NCBI GenBank assembly: GCA_964242925.1
Contig: CAXTBW010000086.1
Span: 1 to 18,980 of the forward strand
DNA from: LMUY01 sp964242925
GTDB lineage: Bacteria; Pseudomonadota; Alphaproteobacteria; Acetobacterales; Acetobacteraceae
DNA: 18,980 bases
Direction: 5' to 3'
Position 1 is the first letter of the stretch, and every line of letters begins with the position of its first letter. Position numbers and translations under genes: made by a program. The notes below the pieces were generated by a model that saw only the letters and a list, made by a program, of their open reading frames with translations, did not search any database and had not been told where the DNA came from. This document shows, in pieces, positions 7,915-15,537 of this stretch.

Positions 7915-7965
7915 ATTCTCGCCTCCCCTGCGCGCCGGGTTTGATCCGGCATCGTCTTCGCGGCC

Positions 7966-7983
7966 CATGGTATCGATACCATG
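7966..7983. promoter_or_regulatory. Perfect 18-bp palindrome, probable LacI-family operator
   Basis: CATGGTATCGATACCATG is a perfect inverted repeat with a central CG, the hallmark of operators bound by LacI-family dimers. Its core resembles E. coli GntR-type sites. It lies between the repressor stop (7993) and the binding protein start (7914), and overlaps the predicted -10 and spacer of the ABC operon promoter. Confidence 0.78.
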
Positions 7984-7996
7984 AAAAACCCGTCAA
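7969..7996 (-). promoter_or_regulatory. Candidate sigma70-type promoter of the ABC operon
   Basis: On the minus strand TTGACG (complement of 7991-7996) is followed after 16 nt by GATACC (complement of 7969-7974). The -35 is good and the -10 is weak. The -35 overlaps the lacI stop codon. The palindromic operator covers the -10 and much of the spacer, which would fit repression by blocking RNA polymerase. Confidence 0.4.
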
Positions 7997-9009
7997 GTCT
8001 CTCGAAAGCTGGCCGCGAGCGTGGTCTCGCGCTGTTCGATGCGGAACGGCACCGCCACCCGCCGCGGCGCGTCCCGCCCCGCCAGGCGGGCGAGCAGGCA
8101 GGTCGCCGCCGCGTGGCCGATCTCGGCGCCGTCCACGCTCACGGTGGTGATCGCGGGGCTCATCGCCCGCCCGACCTCCAGATCGCCGAACCCGCACACC
8201 GCCAACTGGGCGGGAACGGCCACGCCGCGGGTTGCGGCCTCGATCACCACGCCGGCAGCCGCCAGGTCCGAGGAGCAGAACAGCCCCACCGGCGCGCCCT
8301 CCAACAGCAGCCGCGCCATGGCGTCCCGTCCGCCCTGCATGCTGGCCGGCGCGGGCAGCGTCTCGTCCATGATCAGAGAGCCGGCGGGCAACGCCTGGGT
8401 GAACCCGCGACGCCGGGCCACGGCCCGCGAGTCGTCGGCCCCGATCGCGGCGAACCGGCGGTAACCCTGCGCCAGGAACAGCGCCGCCACCGCCGCTCCG
8501 ACCGAGCCGTGGTCGAAGCCCACCACCATGTCCGCAGGGGCGTCCACCAGGTCCCAGATCTCCACCACGGGGACGCCCGCGGCCTGTAATCGCCGCCTCG
8601 TCGCGGCAGAGCGCTCGGTGCCGGTCAGCAACAGCCCGTCCGGCCGCCGGCCCAGGATGGCGGCCACCAGCGCGTCCTCCGCAGCCGCAGCGCCGTAGCC
8701 GGTCAAGCCGAGCACGACGTGGTAGCCCGCGGCGTCCAGCGCGTCGGTGAACGCCGACAGGCTGGCGGCGAAGATCGGGCTGGCCACCGTCGGGATGATT
8801 GCCGCAACAATGCGCGAGCGGCGCGACGACAGCCCGCCCGCCAGCAGGTTGGGCACGTAGCCGAGCCGGTCGATCACGCCGCGCACCCGCTCGGCCGTCT
8901 CCGGCGCCACCTGCGCGGGGTTGTTCAGCACGCGGGACACCGTCATCGGCGCCACGCCCGCCGCGGCCGCAACGTCGCTCAGCTTGATCTGCACCGGCCT
9001 GGCAATCAC
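7993..9009 (-). CDS. LacI-family transcriptional repressor (GntR-like)
   Basis: A 338-aa regulator of usual LacI length. The N-terminal helix-turn-helix is LSDVAAAAGVAPMTVSRVLN (10-29), followed by a hinge region with PNLLAGGLSSRRS. The effector-binding core is periplasmic-binding-protein-like, with RRPDGLLLTGTE, VGFDHGSVGAAV, VGLFCSSDLAAAG and VCGFGDLEVG. These resemble the E. coli gluconate repressor GntR more than LacI or PurR, which hints at a sugar-acid effector (inference only). The GTG start at 9009 overlaps the GST stop as GTGA and places the HTH at its normal distance from the N-terminus. Longer frames to 9195 are antisense to nothing and lack homology. The gene precedes the operator and ABC operon that it probably controls. 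Confidence 0.9.
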   Translation of the reverse strand: MIARPVQIKLSDVAAAAGVAPMTVSRVLNNPAQVAPETAERVRGVIDRLGYVPNLLAGGLSSRRSRIVAAIIPTVASPIFAASLSAFTDALDAAGYHVVLGLTGYGAAAAEDALVAAILGRRPDGLLLTGTERSAATRRRLQAAGVPVVEIWDLVDAPADMVVGFDHGSVGAAVAALFLAQGYRRFAAIGADDSRAVARRRGFTQALPAGSLIMDETLPAPASMQGGRDAMARLLLEGAPVGLFCSSDLAAAGVVIEAATRGVAVPAQLAVCGFGDLEVGRAMSPAITTVSVDGAEIGHAAATCLLARLAGRDAPRRVAVPFRIEQRETTLAASFRET

Positions 9010-9635
9010 CCGGCGAGGCCCGCCTTGAGCGCGGCGTCCCGCTGCTTCGCGCGCACCACGGCCGGGCGTTCGCCCACGCGGCGGGCATAGTCCACGAACA
9101 CCGGCCGCTCCGGGACCAGCTTGAACTGCAGCGTCCACTCCAACGCCGTGCCCCATAGGACGTCGGCCGCGGAGAACGTGCCGCCCAGCAGCCACGGCCC
9201 CGGGTCCAGCGCGGCGGCCAGCGTGTCGAGCACCTCGTCATAGCTGCCGTAGGGGCTCATCGCGCGGCGGCCCGGGTCGTGGCCGCGGTGCTTGTCCAAC
9301 AGCGCCGGCTCGAACGCGGCGGCGTAGAACACCATCCAGCGCAGGTAGGGGCCGCGCAGCACGTCGTCCAGCGCGGGCGCCAGGTGGGCGGCGGGGAACA
9401 GGTCGGCCAGGTGAATGAAGATCGCCACCGACTCGGTCACGACGGCCGCGCCGTCCACCAGCGTCGGCACCTTGCCCAGCGGGTTGACCGCTCGGAACGC
9501 CGGCGCGAACTGCTCGCCCTTGCCGCTGTCCAGGATGCGCAACTCGTGCGGCGCGCCAAGCTCCTCCAGCAGCGCGAGCACTCCGCTCGACCTGCTGTGC
9601 GGCGAGTGGAACAAGGTGATCGGACGTTCCGTCAT
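9006..9635 (-). CDS. Glutathione S-transferase family protein
   Basis: A 209-aa cytosolic GST-type protein. The thioredoxin-like N-terminal domain starts ITLFHSPHSRSSG, has NPLGKVPTLVDG (51-62, cis-Pro 57) and the glutathione-binding TES of VVTESVAIFIHLADLF (66-69 region). The C-terminal helical domain carries GPWLLGGTFSAADVLWG, the usual N-capping motif. The nucleophile region is Ser-rich (S11, S14, S16, S17) and Cys-free, in contrast with Cys-type beta GSTs. The ATG at 9635 has AGGAG 7 nt upstream. The start is 18 bp after the livF stop, and the stop overlaps the lacI start, so the gene bridges the Liv operon and the repressor. The substrate is unknown; such proteins conjugate or reduce electrophiles with glutathione. 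Confidence 0.88.
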   Translation of the reverse strand: MTERPITLFHSPHSRSSGVLALLEELGAPHELRILDSGKGEQFAPAFRAVNPLGKVPTLVDGAAVVTESVAIFIHLADLFPAAHLAPALDDVLRGPYLRWMVFYAAAFEPALLDKHRGHDPGRRAMSPYGSYDEVLDTLAAALDPGPWLLGGTFSAADVLWGTALEWTLQFKLVPERPVFVDYARRVGERPAVVRAKQRDAALKAGLAG

Positions 9636-9653
9636 CGGCTGACTCCTGCCTTC

Positions 9654-10394
9654 CTAGTGCTCGACACCGACGCCGCTCTTGCCGCCCAGATACGCCGCGC
9701 GCACGTCGTCGTTGGCCCATAACTCATCCGGGCGGCCCGACGTGAGCAGCCTCCCGGTTTCCAGAACGTAGCCGCGGTCCGCGACCGACAGCGCCATGTG
9801 CGCGTTCTGCTCCACCAGCAGCACCGTGGCGCCGCGGGCGCGGATGTCCGCCACGATGCGGAACACCTGCTGCACGATCAAGGGCGCCAGGCCTAGCGAC
9901 GGCTCGTCTAGCAGCAGCAGGCGGGGCCTCGCCATCAGCCCCCGCGCCACCGCGACCATCTGCAATTGGCCGCCCGACAGCGTCCACCCCAGCGCGTGCT
10001 GCAGCCGGCGCAGGTCGGGGAAGCTCTCGATCATCCCGTCCACCTCGCCGTTCAGCGCGCGCCGGCCCAGGCCGCGGCGGTTGGACGCGCCGAGCATGAT
10101 GTTCTCCCGCACGGTCAACCCGGGGAACACCCGGCGGCCCTCGGGCACGTGGGCGATGCCCTCGCGCACGATCGCCTCCGGCTTCATGCCGCGCAGGGAC
10201 TTGCCGGCGAGCGTGATGTCGCCGGTCACGTTCGGCACCAGGCCGGAGATGGAGCGCAGCGTGGTGCTCTTGCCGGCGCCGTTGGAGCCGAGCAGGGCGA
10301 CGATCTCGCCCTCGCGCACCTCCATGGTCAGCGCCTTCAGCACGGGGCCGGCGCCGTAGCCGGCGTCGACGCCGTTCAGCTCAAGCAGCTTCAT
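9654..10394 (-). CDS. livF: Branched-chain amino acid type ABC transporter ATP-binding protein LivF
   Basis: A 246-aa ATPase with Walker A GSNGAGKST (36-44), signature LSGGQLQMVAVARGL (139-153), Walker B LLLLDEPSLGLAP (159-171) and VLLVEQN (191-197), where the usual switch His is Gln, as is normal in LivF. The C-terminus YLGG is also typical. I choose the ATG at 10394 (MKLLELNGVDAGYG), with GAAGG a few bases upstream, over an ATG five codons earlier that would add only MRRRR. The start lies 14 bp inside the livMG 3' end. With the ATPase half of the LivM-LivG fusion it forms the heterodimeric motor of a Liv/HAAT importer. Relatives may carry amino acids, urea, amides or aromatic acids. Confidence 0.92.
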   Translation of the reverse strand: MKLLELNGVDAGYGAGPVLKALTMEVREGEIVALLGSNGAGKSTTLRSISGLVPNVTGDITLAGKSLRGMKPEAIVREGIAHVPEGRRVFPGLTVRENIMLGASNRRGLGRRALNGEVDGMIESFPDLRRLQHALGWTLSGGQLQMVAVARGLMARPRLLLLDEPSLGLAPLIVQQVFRIVADIRARGATVLLVEQNAHMALSVADRGYVLETGRLLTSGRPDELWANDDVRAAYLGGKSGVGVEH

Positions 10395-12147
10395 TCTGCG
10401 CCTTCGCATCGGGCGGCGCGCCGAGATAGGCTGCGATGACGTCCGGCTCGCGCAGCACCGCCTGCGGCTGACCGTCGGCGATGCGGCGGCCGAAGTTCAG
10501 CACGGTGATGTGGTCGGCGACGGACTCGACCAGGTTCATGTCGTGATCGACGATCAGGATGGTGAGGCCGTGGCCTTTCAGCCGACGCAGCAGCGCGCCC
10601 AGCTCGGCCTTCTCCGTCATGTTCAGCCCGGCGGCCGGCTCGTCCAGCAGCAGCGTCACCGGGCTGCCGGCCAGGGCGCGGGCGATCTCGACATGGCGCT
10701 GGTGGCCGTACGACAGGTCCCCCACGGAGCGCAGGGCGTCGCCGCGCCGGCCGACGAATTCCAGCGCGGCGAGCGCCCGCTCCACGACCGGGCCGGGGTG
10801 GGCGGCGACGTCGTTGCCGGGCCGCTCGGCGCCGACCATGACGTTCTCCAGCACGGTCATGCCGCGGAACACGCGGATGTTCTGGAAGGTTCGGGACAGG
10901 CCGGCGCGGGTGCGCGCGTGCGGCGGCAAGGCGGTGATGTCGGCGCCGTCGAAGCTGATCCGGCCGGCGGTCGGGCGATACAGCCCGGTGAGCACGTTGA
11001 TGAAGGTGCTCTTGCCGGACCCGTTCGGCCCGATGAGGGCGTGCACCGTGCCGCGGCGCACCGCCATGTCCACGCCGTCCAGCGCTTTCAGCCCGCCGAA
11101 GTGCTTGGCCAGGCCCTCGGTCTGCAACACGATCTCGGCGGTCGCCCCGGCGGATTGCGACAGCAGCGGCAGCGGCGCCACCTCGCCCGTCACGCTGCGG
11201 TCGCGGCGCAGGCGCTTGGCGGCGATGCCCCATAGCCCGTCGGGCAGGAACACCATGATGAGGATGACCGCGGCGCCGTAGACGGCGAGGTAGATGCGCT
11301 GCAGGAAGCGCAGCCACTCCGGCAGCATCACCAACAGCCCGGTGCCCAGCAGCGCGCCGAACGGCGACTGCACGCCGCCAAGCAGCGCCATGGTCAGCAA
11401 GACGATCGATTCGGCGAACGAGAACTGGTCGGGGCTGATGTAGGCGAATGCCCCCGCGAACAGCCCCCCGCCGAGGCCGCCGAGCACGGCGGAGATGCCG
11501 AACGCCAGCACCTTGGTGACGAAGATGTTGATGCCGCAGGTGCTGGCGGCGATCTCGTTGTCGCGCACCGCCTGCATGGCGCGGCCGAGCCGGCTGGTCT
11601 TGAGGCGCCACGCATACAGCGTGACCAGCACGAGGGTGACCAGGCAGAGGCTGAGATAGCCCGCGCCGGAGCTGAGCGCGTCCGGACGGGGGATGTTCTT
11701 GATGCCGTCCGGGCCGTGGGTCAGGCTGATCCAGTTGGTCAGCGCCAGGGTGAGGATCTGCTGGAAGCTGATCGTCACCATGGCGAGATAGTGGCCGGAC
11801 AAGCGCAGGCTGGCGATGCCGAGCACCAGGCCGAACAGCCCGGCGATCGCGACGCCGATGGCGAACGCCGCGACGAACGGCAGGTGGTAGTCCACCAGGC
11901 AGAGCGCCGTGCCATAGGCGCCGAGCCCGAAGAAGCCGGCTTGGGCGAGCGAGATCTGCCCGCAATAGCCGAGCACCACGACGATGCCGGCGACCGCGAT
12001 GGCGTAGGTGACCGCCTGCATCAGGAGGTTGAGCGTGTAGCCCGACCCGGGGGCGAGCTGCGCGGCGACGACCACGAGGACCGCTGCGGCGATGGCGGTC
12101 GGCACGCCCCGCCACGGCCGCGCCTGCGCGATGGCGGGCGCGCTCAT
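10381..12147 (-). CDS. livM-livG: Fused LivM permease and LivG ATPase of a branched-chain amino acid type ABC importer
   Basis: One 588-aa reading frame carries two subunits that are usually separate. Residues about 15-310 are a LivM permease with many hydrophobic spans and the family motifs GYCGQISLAQAGFFGLGAY (60-78) and LLGGVQSPFGALLG (255-268). A short linker of about 25 residues (313-337) follows. Residues 338-588 are a LivG ATPase with Walker A GPNGSGKST (373-381), FQNIRVFRGMTVLENVMVG (421-439), LivG-style signature LSYGHQRHVEIARAL (478-492), Walker B VTLLLDEPAAGLN (497-509) and IVDHDM (532-537). The reading frame is intact, with no stop or shift between the parts. The ATG at 12147 follows a weak AGGCGGG. 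It is preceded by a repeat-rich spacer after livH and overlaps livF downstream. Confidence 0.93.
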   Translation of the reverse strand: MSAPAIAQARPWRGVPTAIAAAVLVVVAAQLAPGSGYTLNLLMQAVTYAIAVAGIVVVLGYCGQISLAQAGFFGLGAYGTALCLVDYHLPFVAAFAIGVAIAGLFGLVLGIASLRLSGHYLAMVTISFQQILTLALTNWISLTHGPDGIKNIPRPDALSSGAGYLSLCLVTLVLVTLYAWRLKTSRLGRAMQAVRDNEIAASTCGINIFVTKVLAFGISAVLGGLGGGLFAGAFAYISPDQFSFAESIVLLTMALLGGVQSPFGALLGTGLLVMLPEWLRFLQRIYLAVYGAAVILIMVFLPDGLWGIAAKRLRRDRSVTGEVAPLPLLSQSAGATAEIVLQTEGLAKHFGGLKALDGVDMAVRRGTVHALIGPNGSGKSTFINVLTGLYRPTAGRISFDGADITALPPHARTRAGLSRTFQNIRVFRGMTVLENVMVGAERPGNDVAAHPGPVVERALAALEFVGRRGDALRSVGDLSYGHQRHVEIARALAGSPVTLLLDEPAAGLNMTEKAELGALLRRLKGHGLTILIVDHDMNLVESVADHITVLNFGRRIADGQPQAVLREPDVIAAYLGAPPDAKAQNEAA

Positions 12148-12173
12148 GGCGAACCCGCCTGCTGCTTCTCGAG

Positions 12174-12258
12174 CCCTCTCCCTTTGGGAGAGGGTTGGGT
12201 GAGGGGCCCGGCTGGCGCGAACAGCCGGTGCGTGGGGCCCTCACCCCGGCCCTCTCCC
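12174..12258. repeat. Composite REP-like palindrome between livH and livMG
   Basis: This fills most of the 142-bp spacer (12148-12289). CCCTCTCCC (12174-12182) and GGGAGAGGG (12186-12194) form a perfect 9-bp hairpin. GGGTGAGGGGCCC (12197-12209) pairs almost fully with the arm at 12235-12246, and inside this lies CCGGCT (12208-12213) with AGCCGG (12223-12228). The 21-bp core at 12238-12258 is identical to 5628-5648; an inverted, slightly diverged copy occupies about 12174-12206. The unit pair is thus head-to-head. In mRNA it would fold strongly and could alter livH/livMG expression balance. Confidence 0.75.
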
Positions 12259-12289
12259 AGAAGGAGGTGGGGAAGAAAGCGGGGGGGCG

Positions 12290-13162
12290 TCATGCTTTCT
12301 CGGCGATGCGCTCGCCGAAGATGCCCTGGGGGCGGACCAGCAGCACCAGCAGCAGCAGCGCGAACGCGAACGCGTCCTTGTACGGGACGGAGATGTAGAA
12401 CGCGCCCATCGTCTCGGCCACGCCCAGCGCCAGGCCGCCGAGGATGGCCCCCGGGATGCTGCCGAAACCGCCGATGATGTTGGCGGCGAACGCCTTCAGC
12501 GCGACCACCGCGCCCATCCCGACCGTCACCTGCAGCACAGGCGCCACCAGCACGCCGGCGACCCCGCCCAGCGCGGCGCTGTAGGCGAAGGTGAACAGCA
12601 CCATCGCCGCCACCGGGATCCCGAGCAGGCTGGCCATCTCCTTGTCCTGGCTGGTCGCCTGCAGCTTCTTGCCCAGCAGCGTTCGCTCGAACACCAGGTA
12701 TTGCAGCAGCACCAGCAGCGTGGTGATCACCAGGATCGCAAGATACTGGCTGTCGATGTACACGTCGCCCACATCGAACCCGTTGTCGAACAGCGGCGCC
12801 AGCGCCTGCGGGCTGGGGCCGTAGGTGGCCAGCACCGTGTTGGACAGCAGGATTGAGGCGCCGATCGTGCTGATGATCACCGGCAACTGGCCCCGGTGCC
12901 GCAACGGCCAATACACCACCCCGGCGAACAGCACGCCGAACCCGGCCATCAACACCACCGCGATCGGGATGGCGACGAAGTACGGCACACCCAGGTCGTT
13001 GGCGAAGATCACCATCAGGTAGGCGCCCAGCATGGAGAACTCGCCCTGCGCGAAGTTCACCACGCTGGCGGCGCGGATGAGCAGCACGAAGCCCAGGCTG
13101 ACCAGGGCGTAGATGCTGCCGATGCCGAGCCCGGTGAACAGCAGTTGGAGGAATAGGCTCAA
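12290..13162 (-). CDS. livH: Branched-chain amino acid type ABC transporter permease LivH
   Basis: A 290-aa membrane protein of the LivH family. It has GLGIGSIYALVSLGFVLLIR (11-30), the motif VVNFAQGEFSMLGAY near residues 34-48 and GGFGSIPGAILGGL in the second half, with many hydrophobic spans and no signal peptide. It ends with VLLVRPQGIFGER, a usual LivH tail. The start is a TTG at 13162 that overlaps the binding protein stop as TTGA; homologues typically begin a few residues before the first span, which agrees. It pairs with the LivM half of the fusion protein to form the channel. A REP-like hairpin spacer separates it from livMG. Confidence 0.92.
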   Translation of the reverse strand: MSLFLQLLFTGLGIGSIYALVSLGFVLLIRAASVVNFAQGEFSMLGAYLMVIFANDLGVPYFVAIPIAVVLMAGFGVLFAGVVYWPLRHRGQLPVIISTIGASILLSNTVLATYGPSPQALAPLFDNGFDVGDVYIDSQYLAILVITTLLVLLQYLVFERTLLGKKLQATSQDKEMASLLGIPVAAMVLFTFAYSAALGGVAGVLVAPVLQVTVGMGAVVALKAFAANIIGGFGSIPGAILGGLALGVAETMGAFYISVPYKDAFAFALLLLVLLVRPQGIFGERIAEKA

Positions 13163-14289
13163 ACCGGGAAGTCGATGTGCTTGTCGAACATGATCTTGCC
13201 GCCCTCGTTCTTGACGACGTTGTAGCCGTGCAGCCCGTCGCCGTTGGCGTCGAAATTATATTCGCCCTCGGCGCCCGCGAAGCCCCTGATCGCCAGGATC
13301 GCGGTGCGCACCTTTTCCGGGTCCGTCCCGTCCGCATCCTTGATGCCGCGGGCCAGGATGTGGACCGCGTCGTAGGCCCACGACGACTGGTTGTCCGGCG
13401 GCGACTTGCGCAACGGCTGGTACTTGGCGGCGAACGCCTTGGCGGCCGGGCTGGAGTCGACGGCGTAATCGGCGACGCCGAAGGTGCCATACAGGCTCGG
13501 TCCCGCCAGGTTCAGCGCCGAGATGTTGACGATCGACGGCGAACCGATCCAGGGGATGCGCACGCCGAGCTGGCGCAACTGGCGCGCGAACACGCCGACG
13601 TCGGTCTCGAACGTGAAGTAGGAGCACAGCACGTCCGCGCCCGACTGGCGGATGGCCAGCGCCACGGGGGTGAAATCCGCCTGCTGGTTGGTGTAGCCCT
13701 GGATCAGCGACGGCTCGATCCCGGCGGCCTTGAGGCTCTCGGTGAACGCCTTCATGCCGCCGGTGCCGAAGGCGTCGGTGCTGTGCACGATCGCCCACTT
13801 CTTCTTCTGCAACGTGTCGTTGCCGTACGCGAAGATCACCTTGGCGGAGTACGAATCGTTCGGCCGGCAGCGGAACAGCCACTTGTTGCCGGCGTGCGTC
13901 AGCGAAGGATCGGTGCCGCCGATCATCATCGGCTTGCCGATTTTCAGCACGTCCGGCGACATGGCGTTCACCTGGGTGGACCGGATCGATCCGATGAAGC
14001 CCACCATCGCCGGGTCGCCCGACAAGCGCGAGAAGGCGAGCACCGCGCCGGGATTGGTCGTGGCGTCGTCGTCCACCACCGTCTCGAGCTTCTTGCCGAG
14101 CACGCCGGTCTCGTTCACCTCGTCCACGGCCAGCTTGATGCCGGTGAGCTGGAAGCCGCCCGACTCGGCGGCGGGCCCGGTCACAGGCGACGTCACGCCG
14201 ATCTTCAGCGTGTCGGCCGCACGCGCGACCCACGGCATCGCAAGCGCCCCGGCGGAGGCAAGCATCAGCGTTCGGCGGTTGATGGCCAC
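13159..14289 (-). CDS. livK: Branched-chain amino acid type ABC transporter substrate-binding protein (Tat signal)
   Basis: A 376-aa periplasmic binding protein of the Leu/Ile/Val type. The N-terminus MAINRRTLMLASAGALAMPW has a twin-arginine pair at 5-6 and a cleavage site after ARA (24). The mature protein starts with DTLKIGVTSPVTGP, followed by GIKLAVDEVNETGVLGKKLE, IGSIRSTQV and a C-terminal GEYNFDANGDGLHGYNVVK, all typical of the family. The GTG at 14289 is preferred: GGGAGAG (complement of 14296-14302) lies 6 nt upstream. A TTG five codons earlier would leave that site inside the gene. It heads the Liv operon. The ligand class (amino acid, amide, aromatic acid or short-chain compound) is not settled by sequence. 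Confidence 0.9.
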   Translation of the reverse strand: MAINRRTLMLASAGALAMPWVARAADTLKIGVTSPVTGPAAESGGFQLTGIKLAVDEVNETGVLGKKLETVVDDDATTNPGAVLAFSRLSGDPAMVGFIGSIRSTQVNAMSPDVLKIGKPMMIGGTDPSLTHAGNKWLFRCRPNDSYSAKVIFAYGNDTLQKKKWAIVHSTDAFGTGGMKAFTESLKAAGIEPSLIQGYTNQQADFTPVALAIRQSGADVLCSYFTFETDVGVFARQLRQLGVRIPWIGSPSIVNISALNLAGPSLYGTFGVADYAVDSSPAAKAFAAKYQPLRKSPPDNQSSWAYDAVHILARGIKDADGTDPEKVRTAILAIRGFAGAEGEYNFDANGDGLHGYNVVKNEGGKIMFDKHIDFPV

Positions 14290-14339
14290 GGTGGACTCTC
14301 CCAAGGCTCCGCCGGATTGCGCCCGGCTGTTTGCCTGCC

Positions 14340-14369
14340 ATACGACGCACAGCTATCGGGCTTTTACAA
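14340..14369 (-). promoter_or_regulatory. Weak candidate promoter of the Liv operon
   Basis: On the minus strand TTGTAA (complement of 14364-14369) is followed after 18 nt by TCGTAT (complement of 14340-14345). It lies in the only AT-richer patch of the 102-bp gap between the msrQ-like gene and the binding protein gene. Both boxes are poor matches to the sigma70 consensus. Confidence 0.25.
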
Positions 14370-14391
14370 GCAACTCCGTGGAGGGAACCGC

Positions 14392-15477
14392 TTAGACGGC
14401 GATCCCTACGACGATCGGCAGCAGCAGGATGGCGGCGCAGGCCGCGTCCAGCGCATGGCGCCCGCGCGGCAACAGGCGGCGCACCAACCCGAGGGCCGCC
14501 ATCGCCAACACGAAGCCGCCGGCCGCCTGCCAGAAACCCCAGTCATCCGGCAGCCAGTCGTCGGTGAGGCTGAACGAGAAGGCCAGCGCCGCGCTGATCA
14601 GGCCGCCGCCGGCATACAGCGCCACGTCGAATGCCACGGTTTGCCGCAGCCGCTCGCGATGCCGGGCCCAGAACAGCGCCGTCGCGACCGCGATCGACAG
14701 GCAGGCCAGCAGCACCTGCCCCGCCGGATGCGGGCCGTACGCAATGTCCAGCTCGGCGGCCAATGCGCGCGTGGGGGCGATGCGGGTCGCCAGACCGTAC
14801 CAGGCGAACTCGATCGCGGCCGTGAGCAAGCCGGCCAGCAGCGCCAGGGCCAGGATCGGCAGCGGCTCGCGGTCCGGGCCGGACGGGATCATGCGCCAGG
14901 CCATCGCCCAGACGAACAGCCCGGCCATCACCGTCGCGGCGGCGACGTTCGCCTTGGACTGCAGGAAGAAGTGGAACAGCCCCAGCGCCGCCACGAGGTA
15001 GGTCAGCCGGTGCAGCCGCTTCCACGCGTGACCGAGCCGGCGCAGCGCCCGGTCGGTGGAGGTCACGCCCAGCACCGCGAGGCCGACAAGCGCGACGAAG
15101 CCGATCTCGAGATAGAAGCGGTCGAGGATCTCGGTCGCGACCTTCATCGCCACCCAATTCTGGTCCCACGCGTACAGCACGACGTGCGCGATGGCGTAGA
15201 ACAGCGCCGCCAAACCCAACTGGCGGCGGATCAGCACCAGCCGGTGCCAGTTGAAGATCGCCCGCGCCGGCGAGGCCATCAGGGTGATCAGCAGGAACCG
15301 GATCGACCACAGCCCGGTCTGGTGAATCGCCTCCAGGATCGGCCGGGCGCCGAGGCGGTTGGTCGCCAGGGCGAAGGCGATCCACATTGCGGGCGCGATC
15401 TCCAGCGCGAGCGCGACGGCCTTCAGGGTCGAGAACCGCCCCGAACGGTCGAACCACGGCCAAAACGACTTCGCCAT
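14392..15477 (-). CDS. msrQ: MsrQ-like haem-binding membrane protein (ferric reductase-like domain) with long C-terminal extension
   Basis: A 361-aa polytopic protein. Residues 1-200 match the MsrQ/YedZ ferric-reductase-like domain: WFDRSGRFSTLKA (8-20), EAIHQTGLWSIRFLLITL (49-66), FNWHRLVLIRRQLGLAALFY (75-94) and KRLHRLTY (153-160). Candidate haem ligands H98, H156 and H169 keep nearly the same spacing as H91, H151 and H164 of E. coli MsrQ. MsrQ passes quinol electrons to the periplasmic methionine sulfoxide reductase MsrP. No msrP is visible beside it. E. coli MsrQ is about 211 aa, whereas this protein continues for about 150 residues with roughly four or five more hydrophobic segments. The ATG at 15477 fits the usual family N-terminus, but the frame stays open upstream into the N gap, so a longer start cannot be excluded. 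Confidence 0.82.
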   Translation of the reverse strand: MAKSFWPWFDRSGRFSTLKAVALALEIAPAMWIAFALATNRLGARPILEAIHQTGLWSIRFLLITLMASPARAIFNWHRLVLIRRQLGLAALFYAIAHVVLYAWDQNWVAMKVATEILDRFYLEIGFVALVGLAVLGVTSTDRALRRLGHAWKRLHRLTYLVAALGLFHFFLQSKANVAAATVMAGLFVWAMAWRMIPSGPDREPLPILALALLAGLLTAAIEFAWYGLATRIAPTRALAAELDIAYGPHPAGQVLLACLSIAVATALFWARHRERLRQTVAFDVALYAGGGLISAALAFSFSLTDDWLPDDWGFWQAAGGFVLAMAALGLVRRLLPRGRHALDAACAAILLLPIVVGIAV

Positions 15478-15537
15478 CGGATGCGTCGACTTGGGACGGC
15501 GCGGGTTGACCCGCTCGCGGCCGGACCCGGACGCGGC

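Noticed and set aside
5746..7944. A 732-codon plus-strand open frame
   Set aside because: It is antisense to the ABC ATPase and binding protein genes, both of which have clear motifs; it is a high-GC shadow frame.
7915..7968. N-terminal extension of the ABC binding protein
   Set aside because: It would hide the Tat signal, the GGAGG site and part of the operator inside the gene; the ATG at 7914 is better supported.
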